Source: Alsobacter sp045348435 (GTDB lineage: Bacteria; Pseudomonadota; Alphaproteobacteria; Rhizobiales; Beijerinckiaceae). Taken from it: a DNA stretch of 64,000 bases. Location of the stretch: positions 3,906,001 to 3,970,000 of the forward strand of contig NZ_CP157484.1 in NCBI RefSeq assembly GCF_045348435.1. The letters are read 5' to 3'. Below the pieces are notes generated by a model. It ran no database searches and had not been told where the DNA came from. It saw nothing but the letters and a program-made list of their open reading frames with translations. Both the position numbers and the translations under genes were made by a program. Of this stretch, positions 51,833-60,274 are shown piece by piece (the first letter of the stretch is position 1; each line of letters starts with the position of its first letter).

Positions 51833-54346
51833 TCACGCCCGCAAGCGCTCGTTCTGCGGGTCGAACGGGCTCTCCTCCACCACCGTGCAGCGGCGTTTTT
51901 CGCCCAGGATGGTGATCTCCAGCTCCTGGCCGATCTCGCCGAGATCCGGCCGCACCATGCCGAGCGCCAGCGACTTGCCGCAGCGCCAGCCATAGCCGCC
52001 CGAGGTGGAGCGGCCGATCAGCTCGCCGTCGAGCCAGAGCGGCTCCGACCCGCGCGCATCGGCGTCCGTCACGCCGTGCACCTCCAGGGTGACGAAGCGG
52101 TTCTTGAACCCGCGCTCGCGCCACGCCACCAGGGCGTCGCGGCCGATGAACGCGCCCTTGTTGGGATGCACGAAACGGTCGAGCCCGGATTCCAGCGCCG
52201 AATACTCGATGGAGAGCTCGCGCGGGATCAGCCGGTAGCTCTTCTCCAGCCGCAGGCTGTCCATGGCCTTGATGCCGAAGGGCCGGATGCCGAAAGGCTT
52301 CCCGGCCTCCATCAGCCTGTCGAAGATGGAGTTCTGCATCTCGATCGGGTGATGCAACTCGAAGCCGAGCTCGCCCACGAAGTTGACGCGCAGCGCCCGC
52401 GCCGACGCCGCCCCCACCGAGATCGTCTGGCCCGACAACCACGGGAACGCGCCGTTCGACAGGTCCGTATCCGTGAGCGTCTGCAGCACCTCGCGCGAGC
52501 GCGGCCCGGCCAGCACCAGCACGCCGTACTGCGTCGTCACCTTCTGCAGGTCGACCGAGCCGTCGCGCGGCCGCAGCTTCTGCAGATAGTCCCAGTCGTG
52601 CCGCTCATACGCGCCGGCGCCGACGAGGTAGAAGCTCTGCGGCCCGTCGCGGAACACCGTGAACTCGCACCGCACGCCGCCGTTCTGCGACAGCAGATGC
52701 GTCAGCGCCATGCGGCCAACCTTCTTGGGAATGCGATTGGCCAGGATGGAGTCGAGCCACGCCTCCGCGCCGGGGCCGCTCACCACGTATTTGGCGAAGG
52801 CCGACATGTCCTGCAGGCCGACATTCTCGGTGACGTTGCGGCATTCCTCGCCGACGAACGGGAAGTAGTTGGAGCGGCGGAAGCTCCAGCGCTCCTTCAC
52901 CTTGCCGTCGCCCGTCGCCGGCGCGTGGTTCTCGTTGGTGAGCACGTCGTCGACGTTGAGCTCTTCCGCCGGGACCTCGTAGCCGGGGGGCGCAAACCAG
53001 CCCGGCCGCTCCCAGCCATACACGGAGCCGAACACGGCCCCGAGCGCCTTCATGCGGTCGTAGCAGGGCGTCTGGCGCAGAGGCCGCGCGGCGGCGCGCT
53101 CCTCGTCCGGGTAGTGGGTGGTGAAGACGTTGGCGTAGGCCTCCTCGTTCTTGGCGCGCAGGTAGCCGCGCGACGCGTAGGGGCCGAAGCGGCGCGGGTC
53201 AACGCCCATCATGTCGATCGTCGGCTCGCCGTCCACGATCCACTCGGCGAGCTGCCAGCCGGCGCCGCCGGCCGCCGTGACGCCAAAGGAATGGCCCTCG
53301 TTGAGCCAGAAATTCTTCAGCCCCCAGGCCGGCCCGATGATCGGGCTGCCGTCTGGCGTATACGCGATGGCGCCGTTATAGACCTTCTTGATGCCGACCT
53401 CGCCGAAGGCCGGCACGCGCGTGATGGCGGTCTCGATGTGCGGCGCCAGCCGGTCGAGGTCTTCCTGGAACAGCTCGTACTCGCTTTGCGCATCCGGGCC
53501 GTCCACGTAGCAGCATGGCGCCCCGGTCTCGTAGGGGCCCAGCAGCAGCCCGCCGGCCTCCTCGCGCATGTACCAGGAGCTGTCGCTCTCGCGCAGCACG
53601 CCCATCTCGGGCAGGCCGTTGCGCTTGCGCTCCTGGATGGCCGGATGCGGCTCGGTGACGATGTACTGGTGCTCCACCGGGATCACCGGCACGTCGAGGC
53701 CTACCATCTGGCCCGTCTTGCGCGCGAAGTTGCCCGTGGCCGACACCACGTGCTCGCAGGTGATGTCGCCCTTGTCGGTCTTCACCAGCCACTCGCCGGA
53801 GGGCGTCTGCTCGATGCCGAGCACGGTCGTGTAGCGGTGGATCTCGGCGCCGTGGCTGCGCGCGCCCTTGGCCAGGGCCTGCGTGAGGTCGGCCGGCTGG
53901 ATGTAGCCGTCCTGCGGATGCTGGATCGCGCCCAGGATTCCGTCCGTCTCGCAGAGCGGCCAGATCTCCTTCAGCTGCGCCGGCGTCAGGACGTTGACCT
54001 CGATCCCGCCGATCGTCCGGGCGACGCCGGCGTAGTACATAAACTCGTCCCACCGCGCCTTGGTGCGGGCGAGCCGGATGTTGGATACTTGCCGGAAGCC
54101 GACATTCTGGCCGGTCTCGGCCTCAAGCGTGGCGTAGAGGCCCACCGAGTATTTGTGGATCTGCCCCACCGAGTAGCTCATGTTGAACAGGGGCAGCAGG
54201 CCGGCCGCGTGCCACGTCGAGCCCGAGGTCAGCTCCTTGCGCTCGAGGAGAACCACGTCCGACCAGCCCTTGCGGGCCAGGTGATAGAGCGTCGAGACGC
54301 CCACCACGCCGCCGCCGATCACGACCACGCGCGCGTGTGATTTCAT
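51833..54346 (-). CDS. dimethylglycine/sarcosine dehydrogenase family flavoprotein
   Basis: The ATG at 54346 gives 837 residues, matching DMGDH-family length. Residues ~1-400 are a DAO-type FAD domain with VVVIGGGVVGVSTLYHLARKG, GSTWHAAG and GYIQPADLTQALAKGA. A linking FAO_M-like part follows, then a GcvT-like aminomethyltransferase domain (~450-835) with the folate-binding pattern. The enzyme oxidatively demethylates N-methylated glycines, producing 5,10-methylene-THF or formaldehyde. Next to an MttB-type methyltransferase, dimethylglycine is the likely substrate. Confidence 0.87.
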   Translation of the reverse strand: MKSHARVVVIGGGVVGVSTLYHLARKGWSDVVLLERKELTSGSTWHAAGLLPLFNMSYSVGQIHKYSVGLYATLEAETGQNVGFRQVSNIRLARTKARWDEFMYYAGVARTIGGIEVNVLTPAQLKEIWPLCETDGILGAIQHPQDGYIQPADLTQALAKGARSHGAEIHRYTTVLGIEQTPSGEWLVKTDKGDITCEHVVSATGNFARKTGQMVGLDVPVIPVEHQYIVTEPHPAIQERKRNGLPEMGVLRESDSSWYMREEAGGLLLGPYETGAPCCYVDGPDAQSEYELFQEDLDRLAPHIETAITRVPAFGEVGIKKVYNGAIAYTPDGSPIIGPAWGLKNFWLNEGHSFGVTAAGGAGWQLAEWIVDGEPTIDMMGVDPRRFGPYASRGYLRAKNEEAYANVFTTHYPDEERAAARPLRQTPCYDRMKALGAVFGSVYGWERPGWFAPPGYEVPAEELNVDDVLTNENHAPATGDGKVKERWSFRRSNYFPFVGEECRNVTENVGLQDMSAFAKYVVSGPGAEAWLDSILANRIPKKVGRMALTHLLSQNGGVRCEFTVFRDGPQSFYLVGAGAYERHDWDYLQKLRPRDGSVDLQKVTTQYGVLVLAGPRSREVLQTLTDTDLSNGAFPWLSGQTISVGAASARALRVNFVGELGFELHHPIEMQNSIFDRLMEAGKPFGIRPFGIKAMDSLRLEKSYRLIPRELSIEYSALESGLDRFVHPNKGAFIGRDALVAWRERGFKNRFVTLEVHGVTDADARGSEPLWLDGELIGRSTSGGYGWRCGKSLALGMVRPDLGEIGQELEITILGEKRRCTVVEESPFDPQNERLRA

Positions 54347-54768
54347 GGTCCTGTTTCCCTCGACACCAACGATCCGGCGCGCCGGCTCCGCCGACGCCGC
54401 AGCCTCGACTGTCGAGGCCCGCCGCGCAAGCGGCTCACCGCCCCCCGACCCCGACTGTCGGATGCGCGCCATCGGGGGCAGCGCCTCGCCCGTCCCTCCC
54501 CTGCAGGGGAGGGGGGACCGCCGAAGGCGGTGGGTGGGGCGGTTGGCGTTAGGCTGCGAGGCCCCACTCGTCCGGCGCTTCGCGCCGTCCACCCTCCCCT
54601 GCAGGGGAGGGACGCAGGCGGACGCGCCGTGGCGCGTTCTCCACACGCGCCGGTCGCCGCCGGACAACTCAGCGCCGCCCCCGTGCGAGGACGCGTCGCA
54701 TCGCGCGCCTAGCCTGACGCAAATCGGGCCGCATCCCCGGCGGACCGCGCGAGCACGCGAGGAACGGC
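54347..54768. other. divergent spacer between DMGDH-type and MttB-type genes
   Basis: About 420 bases with no convincing coding frame. It contains the palindrome-bounded element at 54494-54611 and presumably promoters for both divergent genes; I could not pick out a clear sigma-70 pair. An AGGAA site precedes the MttB-type ATG. Confidence 0.5.
54494..54611. repeat. palindrome-bounded intergenic element
   Basis: The perfect 20-bp palindrome CCCTCCCCTGCAGGGGAGGG occurs at 54494-54513 and again at 54592-54611, bounding about 78 bases. Its layout resembles the 18480-18600 element but the arms differ. Confidence 0.8.
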
Positions 54769-56313
54769 ATGAGCGAAGAGGTCCAGAACCCCCGCGAGGC
54801 TCGGCGCGGACGCGAGGCGCGGCGGGCCGCGCGGGCGCAGCGCTCGGCTCTGTCGATCCCCTACATCACCCGCAACCTGCCCGTGACAGAGGTGCTCTCG
54901 GCCGAGGGCCTCGAGATCATCGAGCATAACGCCGAGACCATCCTGCAGGAGGTCGGCATCGAGTTCCGCGATTATCCGCGCGCGCTGGAGCTGCTGCGCG
55001 GGGCAGGCTGCGACGTCCAGGGCGAACGCGTGCGCTTTCCCCGCGGGCTGGCCCGCAAGCTCATCGCCACCGTTCCGGCCGACTACATCCAGCACGCCCG
55101 CAACCCGGAGCGCAGCGTCCACATCGGCGGCAAGGACACCGTCTTCGCCCCCGTCTACGGCTCGCCCTTCGTGCACGACCTCGACCGCGGCCGCCGCTAC
55201 GGCACCATCGAGGACTTTCAGAACTTCGTGAAGCTCGCCTATGCGAGCCCCTACATGCACCACTCAGGCGGCACCGTGTGCGAACCCGTCGACCTGCCGG
55301 TCAACAAGCGCCATCTGGAGATGGTCTACGCGCATATGCGGCTGTCGGATAAGGCCTATATGGGCTCCGTCACCCATCCGGACCGGGCGCAGGACACCGT
55401 CAACCTCTCCGCCATCCTGTTCGGCGAGGAGTTCATCCAGAACAACACGGTCTGCACCAGCCTGATCAACGCCAACTCGCCGATGGTGTGGGACAACACC
55501 ATGCTGGGCGCGGCCGAGGTCTACGCCCGCAACAACCAGGCGACCATCATCACGCCCTTCATCCTCTCCGGCGCGATGAGCCCGGTGACGGTGGCCGGCA
55601 CGCTGGCCCAGGTGCTGGCCGAGGTGCTGGCGGGCGTCTCCTTCGTCCAGCTCGTGCGCCCCGGCGCGCCTGCCATTTTCGGCACCTTCGTGTCGACGCT
55701 CTCCATGCAGTCCGGCGCGCCCACCTTCGGGACGCCCGAAGCCGCGCTGGCGATCTACGGGGCGGCCCAGCTGGCGCGCCGCTGCAACATGCCGTTCCGC
55801 ACCGGCGGCTCTCTGTGCGCCTCCAAGGTCCCGGACGCGCAAGCCGCCTATGAGAGCGCGCAGACGCTGATCCCCACCCTCCACGCGGGCGCCAACTTCG
55901 TGCTCCACGCGGCGGGCTGGATGGAGGGCGGCCTCGCCTCCTCCTACGAAAAATTCGTCATGGATTGCGACCAGCTGGGCATGATGCACGTGCTCGCCAA
56001 GGGGATCGACCTCAGCGAGAACGGCCAGGGCATGCAGGCCTTCGGGGAGGTCGCGCCCGGCGGCCACTTCCTCGGCTGCGGCCACACCCAGGCGAATTTC
56101 GAGACGGCGTTCTACCGCTCCTCCATCGCCGACAACAACTCTGTCGAGCAGTGGGAGGCCGAAGGCCGCCTCGACGCCCCCCAGCGCGCCAATGCGCTGT
56201 GGAAGAAGATGCTGGCCGACTACGAGGCGCCCCCGATCGACCCCGGCGTCGACGAAGCCCTGCGCGAATATATCGAGCGCAAGAAGGCCTCGATGCCGGA
56301 CGCGTCGCACTGA
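54769..56313 (+). CDS. MttB-family methyltransferase, non-pyrrolysine (glycine betaine methyltransferase-like)
   Basis: A 514-residue member of the trimethylamine methyltransferase (MttB) superfamily: GIEFRDYPRALELLRGAGCDVQGERVRFP, GSPFVHDLDRGRRYGT and TFGTPEAALAIYGAAQLARRC fit the TIM-barrel fold. No in-frame TAG interrupts it, so unlike methanogen MttB it lacks pyrrolysine. Non-Pyl members such as MtgB demethylate quaternary amines (glycine betaine, carnitine, proline betaine) with a corrinoid protein. Context (choline importer, choline dehydrogenase, DMGDH) favours glycine betaine. No corrinoid protein is encoded nearby. Confidence 0.88.
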   Translation: MSEEVQNPREARRGREARRAARAQRSALSIPYITRNLPVTEVLSAEGLEIIEHNAETILQEVGIEFRDYPRALELLRGAGCDVQGERVRFPRGLARKLIATVPADYIQHARNPERSVHIGGKDTVFAPVYGSPFVHDLDRGRRYGTIEDFQNFVKLAYASPYMHHSGGTVCEPVDLPVNKRHLEMVYAHMRLSDKAYMGSVTHPDRAQDTVNLSAILFGEEFIQNNTVCTSLINANSPMVWDNTMLGAAEVYARNNQATIITPFILSGAMSPVTVAGTLAQVLAEVLAGVSFVQLVRPGAPAIFGTFVSTLSMQSGAPTFGTPEAALAIYGAAQLARRCNMPFRTGGSLCASKVPDAQAAYESAQTLIPTLHAGANFVLHAAGWMEGGLASSYEKFVMDCDQLGMMHVLAKGIDLSENGQGMQAFGEVAPGGHFLGCGHTQANFETAFYRSSIADNNSVEQWEAEGRLDAPQRANALWKKMLADYEAPPIDPGVDEALREYIERKKASMPDASH

Positions 56314-56344
56314 GGCGCAGCCGTCGCGGTCGGAAGAATACGCT

Positions 56345-56471
56345 CCGTCATCCCCGGCGGCGCGCAGCGCCGGGAAGGGGATCCAGACAAGCCGGGCGCT
56401 GCGCATGATCGGTGAGGCGGGACTGGATCCCCTTTCCCTCCGCGACGGCGTCGCTCCGGCCGGGGATGACG
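56345..56471. repeat. intergenic repeat family A, copy 3
   Basis: Begins CCGTCATCCCCGG, has GGGATCCAG and CTGGATCCC inner arms, and ends CCGGGGATGACG. It lies between the MttB-type gene and choX. Confidence 0.85.
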
Positions 56472-56612
56472 CGGAGGGATCGCAGCTCCCGTCATGGTTT
56501 CACGAACAGCGTCCTGCCCGCCGAAACGTCCTCCTCTTTCGCATGACAGTTTTGTGATCCACGATGCGCTCCACCGCCGCGCTCGAGGCGGTTCAGCCGA
56601 TTGGAGCACCCG

Positions 56613-57557
56613 ATGCGTTTCAGCCGTTTCGCCATTTCCGCCGCGGCCGTTTTGGCCACCACGTCGCTCGCCGCCGCGGCCGACCCCGCTTCGTGCAAGA
56701 CCGTGCGCTTCTCCGACGTCGGCTGGATCGACATCACCGCCACCACGGCCGCGACTTCGCTGGTGCTGCAGGGCCTCGGCTACACGGCCAAGACCGACGT
56801 GCTCGCCGTGCCGGTCACCTACACGTCCATGAAGAACAAGAACATCGACGTGTTCCTGGGCAACTGGATGCCCACCATGGAGGCGGACCGGAAGCCCTAC
56901 GTGGACGACAAGTCGGTGGACGTGGTCGGCGTCAACCTGGAAGGCGCCAAGTACACGCTCGCGGTGCCGGCCTACACCTACGAGGCCGGGCTGAAGACCT
57001 TCGCGGACATCGCCAAGTTCCAGACGCAGCTCGCCGGCAAGGTCTACGGCATCGAGCCGGGCAACGACGGCAACCGGCTGATCCTCGACATGATCAAGGA
57101 CAACAAGTTCGACGTGAAGGGCTTCGAGCTCGTCGAGTCCAGCGAGCAGGGCATGCTCGCCCAGGTGGAGCGCGCCACCCGCCGCAAGGAGCCCATCCTG
57201 TTTCTCGGCTGGGAGCCCCACCCGATGAACACCAAGTACCAGATCAAGTACCTGGCGGGCGGCGACGACATCTTCGGCCCGGACCTCGGCGGCGCAACGA
57301 TCTACACCAACACCCGCGCCGGCTACACGACCGAGTGCCCCAATGTCGGCCAGCTGCTCAAGAACCTGAAGTTCACGCTGCAGATGGAGAACGAGATCAT
57401 GGGCTCGATCCTGTTCGACAAGCAGGAGGCCGACAAGGCCGCGGGCGACTGGCTGAAGGCCAACCCGGCCGTGCTCGAAGGCTGGCTGAAAGGCGTGACG
57501 ACCTTCGACGGCAAGCCCGGCCTCCCGGCCGTGAAGACCGCGCTCGGCGTCAAGTGA
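56613..57557 (+). CDS. choX: choline ABC transporter substrate-binding protein ChoX
   Basis: I chose the ATG at 56613, preceded by GGAG; a TTG four codons upstream is weaker. The product (314 residues) has a signal peptide ending SLAAAAD. The mature domain matches the choline/glycine-betaine binding class: VRFSDVGWIDITATTAATSLVLQGLGY, DVFLGNWMPTM and LFLGWEPHPMN, whose Trp and Asp residues form the aromatic box for the quaternary ammonium group. Followed by choW and choV. Confidence 0.92.
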   Translation: MRFSRFAISAAAVLATTSLAAAADPASCKTVRFSDVGWIDITATTAATSLVLQGLGYTAKTDVLAVPVTYTSMKNKNIDVFLGNWMPTMEADRKPYVDDKSVDVVGVNLEGAKYTLAVPAYTYEAGLKTFADIAKFQTQLAGKVYGIEPGNDGNRLILDMIKDNKFDVKGFELVESSEQGMLAQVERATRRKEPILFLGWEPHPMNTKYQIKYLAGGDDIFGPDLGGATIYTNTRAGYTTECPNVGQLLKNLKFTLQMENEIMGSILFDKQEADKAAGDWLKANPAVLEGWLKGVTTFDGKPGLPAVKTALGVK

Positions 57558-57565
57558 CGGCGAAG

Positions 57566-57675
57566 CCGTCATCCCCGGCGGCCTGCATGGCAGGCCGGGA
57601 AGGGGATCCAGGGTCGGTGTGACGGACGCTGCTCTGGATCCCCGTCCCGCGCCTTCGGCGGGCCGGGGATGACGG
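57566..57675. repeat. intergenic repeat family A, copy 4
   Basis: Opens with CCGTCATCCCCGG and ends CCGGGGATGACGG, with inner GGGATCCAGG and CTGGATCCC arms. It fills the gap between choX and choW, the binding-protein/permease junction. An ATG at 57669 falls inside it and is unlikely to be the choW start. Confidence 0.85.
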
Positions 57676-57695
57676 CGCCGAGGGAGGGGCAGGCG

Positions 57696-58550
57696 ATGGA
57701 GAGCTGGTTCACCGGGGCGGGCAGGAAGATCCCGCTCGGCGCCTGGATGAAGGCGGCCGTGGACGCGCTGAACGACCACGCCCAGGCGGTGTTCGACGCC
57801 ATCTCGTTCGGCCTTGGCGCGGTGATCATGGCGTTCACGGCGACGCTGCTCTGGTTTCCGCCCGTGGTCCTGATCCTGGCCTTCGCCGGCATGGCCTACG
57901 CCCTGCATCGGTCCTGGGGGCTCAGCCTCTTCATCGCTCTGGCCTTCGCGCTGATCGTGAACCTGGGCTACTGGAAGCCCACCATGGAGACGCTCTCCCT
58001 GGTGCTCTTCGCCACGCTGACCTGCGTCGCGATCGGCGTGCCGATCGGCATCGCGGCGGCCCACCGGGCCTGGCTCTACACGGCCCTGAGGCCTGTCCTC
58101 GACCTGATGCAGACGATCCCCACCTTCGTGTACCTCATTCCGACGCTGATCCTGTTCGGCCTCGGCGTGGTGCCCGGCCTGATCTCCACCGTGATCTTCT
58201 CGGTCCCGGCCCCGATCCGCCTGACCTATCTGGGCGTCTCCTCGGTTCCGAGGCCGCTCATCGAGGCGGGCGAATCCTTCGGGGCCACCCGGCGCCAGCT
58301 GCTCTGGAAGGTGGAGCTGCCTTACGCCCTGCCCACCATCATGGCCGGGATCACCCAGTGCATCATGCTCAGCCTGTCCATGGTGGTCATCGCCGCGCTG
58401 GTCGGCGCCGACGGCCTGGGCAAGCCCGTCGTGCGGGCTCTGAACTCGGTCAATGTCGCCATGGGCTTCGAGGCGGGCCTCGCCATCGTGATCCTCGCCA
58501 TCGTGCTCGACCGCGTGTTCAAGCAGCCCGAACGCCGACGGGGGAGCTGA
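57696..58550 (+). CDS. choW: choline ABC transporter permease ChoW
   Basis: The ATG at 57696 (MESWFTGAG), after an AGGGAGGGG site, gives 284 residues. There are about six hydrophobic segments and a ProW-type permease loop (GESFGATRRQLLWKVELPYALPTIMAG). TM-rich regions fit the betaine/choline permease subfamily. The stop is 3 bases before the choV ATG. Confidence 0.92.
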   Translation: MESWFTGAGRKIPLGAWMKAAVDALNDHAQAVFDAISFGLGAVIMAFTATLLWFPPVVLILAFAGMAYALHRSWGLSLFIALAFALIVNLGYWKPTMETLSLVLFATLTCVAIGVPIGIAAAHRAWLYTALRPVLDLMQTIPTFVYLIPTLILFGLGVVPGLISTVIFSVPAPIRLTYLGVSSVPRPLIEAGESFGATRRQLLWKVELPYALPTIMAGITQCIMLSLSMVVIAALVGADGLGKPVVRALNSVNVAMGFEAGLAIVILAIVLDRVFKQPERRRGS

Positions 58551-58553
58551 GCC

Positions 58554-59753
58554 ATGGACGGGGGCGCCGCCGCCATCGCGTTCCGCAACGTCGACATCGT
58601 CTTCGGCGAGCGCCCGAAGGAGGCGCTGCGCCTTCTCGACGAAGGGAAGTCGCGCGCCGAGATCCAGGCCGCGACCGGCCAGGTGCTCGGCGTGGCGGGC
58701 GCCAGCCTGACCGTGCGGGAGGGCGAGATCTGCGTGCTGATGGGCCTCTCGGGCTCCGGCAAGTCGACGCTGCTGCGCGCCGTCAACGGGCTCAACCGGG
58801 TGAGCCGCGGCGAGGTGCTGGTTCGCCATGGCGGCCGGATGGTGGACGTCGCGACGGCCGACCCGCAGACGCTGCGCGCCGTGCGCATGAAGAGCGTCGC
58901 CATGGTGTTCCAGCAATTCGCCCTGCTGCCCTGGCGCACCGTGGCGGAGAATGTCGGCTTCGGCCTCGAACTGCGCGGCGTCCCCCGGGCCGAGCGCGAG
59001 CGCATCGTCGCCGACAAGCTCCGGATGGTGGCGCTCGACGGCTGGGCCGACCGCTACGCCAACGAACTCTCCGGCGGCATGCAGCAGCGAGTGGGGCTGG
59101 CCCGCGCCTTCGCGACCGACGCCGACATCCTGCTCATGGACGAGCCCTTCTCGGCGCTCGACCCGCTGATCCGCGCCAAGCTGCAGGACGAGCTGCTGGA
59201 CCTGCAGCGCAATCTCAGGAAGACGATCCTGTTCGTCAGCCACGACCTCGACGAGGCGCTCAAAATCGGCCAGCACATCGCCATCATGGAGGGCGGCCGA
59301 ATCGTCCAGTTCGGCGCCCCCGAGGACATCGTGCTGCGCCCGGCCGACGACTACGTGCGCGAGTTCGTCGCCCATGTGAACCCGCTCAACGTGCTCACCG
59401 CCTACAACGTCATGCGCGACTCGCGCGACCTGGAGAGCGCCGGGGAGGGCTGGGTCTGGCTGGACCGCCGCCGGACCACGCGGTTCCTGGTCGACGCCGG
59501 CCGCAAGGTGACCGCGTGCGAGCGCGACGGCGCCCCCGCCCAGTGGCAGGACTGCGACGACGTCCCCGAAACCTCTCCGAGCGGCGCGCCCTTGGCCTTC
59601 TGGGCCCGCCACGACGCTCCCTTGCGCACCGTGATGCTCGCGATGCAGCGCAACGCCGCCCCGGTCGCTGTCTTCGACGCCCAGGACCGATTCATCGGCG
59701 CCATCGGCGTCCGCGACGCGCTCCGCGCCGTCCTGCGCCGGAGCGAGGCCTGA
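58554..59753 (+). CDS. choV: choline ABC transporter ATP-binding protein ChoV
   Basis: The 399-residue protein has the ProV-type N-terminal extension with EARIQAATGQVLG-like region (RAEIQAATGQVLGVAGAS), Walker A GLSGSGKSTLLRA, Q-loop VFQQFALLPWRT, signature LSGGMQQRVGLARAF, Walker B ILLMDEPFSALDP and switch His FVSHDLDEA. Its C-terminal ~120 residues are CBS-like and may sense ionic strength, as in OpuA. It closes the choXWV operon. Confidence 0.93.
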   Translation: MDGGAAAIAFRNVDIVFGERPKEALRLLDEGKSRAEIQAATGQVLGVAGASLTVREGEICVLMGLSGSGKSTLLRAVNGLNRVSRGEVLVRHGGRMVDVATADPQTLRAVRMKSVAMVFQQFALLPWRTVAENVGFGLELRGVPRAERERIVADKLRMVALDGWADRYANELSGGMQQRVGLARAFATDADILLMDEPFSALDPLIRAKLQDELLDLQRNLRKTILFVSHDLDEALKIGQHIAIMEGGRIVQFGAPEDIVLRPADDYVREFVAHVNPLNVLTAYNVMRDSRDLESAGEGWVWLDRRRTTRFLVDAGRKVTACERDGAPAQWQDCDDVPETSPSGAPLAFWARHDAPLRTVMLAMQRNAAPVAVFDAQDRFIGAIGVRDALRAVLRRSEA

Positions 59754-59815
59754 CGCCGACGAGGCGCCGCTCCCGGTCGGCGCCCTCCCCTGGACGAAGA
59801 GGAGGGTCGGCGAAT

Positions 59816-59844
59816 TTGACAATTTAGAAAAATAATCCTATATC
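59816..59844 (+). promoter_or_regulatory. near-consensus sigma-70 promoter facing a gap
   Basis: TTGACA (59816-59821) and TATATC (59839-59844) are separated by exactly 17 bases, in an AT-rich patch of about 30 bases within very GC-rich DNA. It points right, into a region without a recognised gene, about 60 bases after the choV stop. Confidence 0.6.
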
Positions 59845-60274
59845 GCTTCGGCCCGGATGCGGGCGGGGCCGGCGCCGGCCTTCATCGCATCCGCCACGAG
59901 CTTTTCGGTTTCGCGCCCGCGCCGCCACCGGCGATGCGGGCCGGAGCGGTCGGGCTCTCGCGCGCCGAGGCGTCATGCCTCCTGCGGCGGACGCAGTCTC
60001 GTCCGCATCCCCCCGCGGCCTCCTCGGCCGCCCCCCACCGGAGCGGGGTCAAGCCCGGTCCCGGACGACGCAGGGTGACGGTCGTTCCTCGCGAAGCAGG
60101 GTCAGGCTTCGCTCCCGCGGAAGGGGAGACCTCCGCTCCGAGCCGCGTCCGGGCGATGCGCGGCCCGACCCGCCGCGGGACGGCGGGGGAGATGCGCCAG
60201 CCTGAGGCGCCGCGCGCGAGAGCCGCCGATCGCCCACCCCCGCGCCCGCAGGCGACGGGGCGCGCGGCGCGTCC
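59845..60274 (+). other. gap downstream of the promoter, no recognisable gene
   Basis: About 430 very GC-rich bases. Short frames on either strand (for example from ATG 59857) lack any conserved pattern or ribosome site. I see no match to RNase P, tmRNA or SRP RNA cores. A noncoding RNA driven from the 59816 promoter is possible but not shown. Confidence 0.45.

Noticed and set aside
54769..56313. Pyrrolysine in the MttB-type methyltransferase
   Set aside because: The frame has no internal TAG; it is open from ATG to TGA, so it belongs to the non-Pyl group.
26719..57675. Possible CRISPR array from the recurring GTCATCCCC repeats
   Set aside because: The copies are dispersed singly over 31 kb, are themselves inverted repeats, and have no regular spacers or cas genes.
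59845..60274. SRP RNA, RNase P RNA or tmRNA in the gap after the orphan promoter
   Set aside because: A GGTCAGGCTTCG stretch looked SRP-like at first, but the conserved GGAAG/AGCA core and the RNase P and tmRNA signatures are absent.
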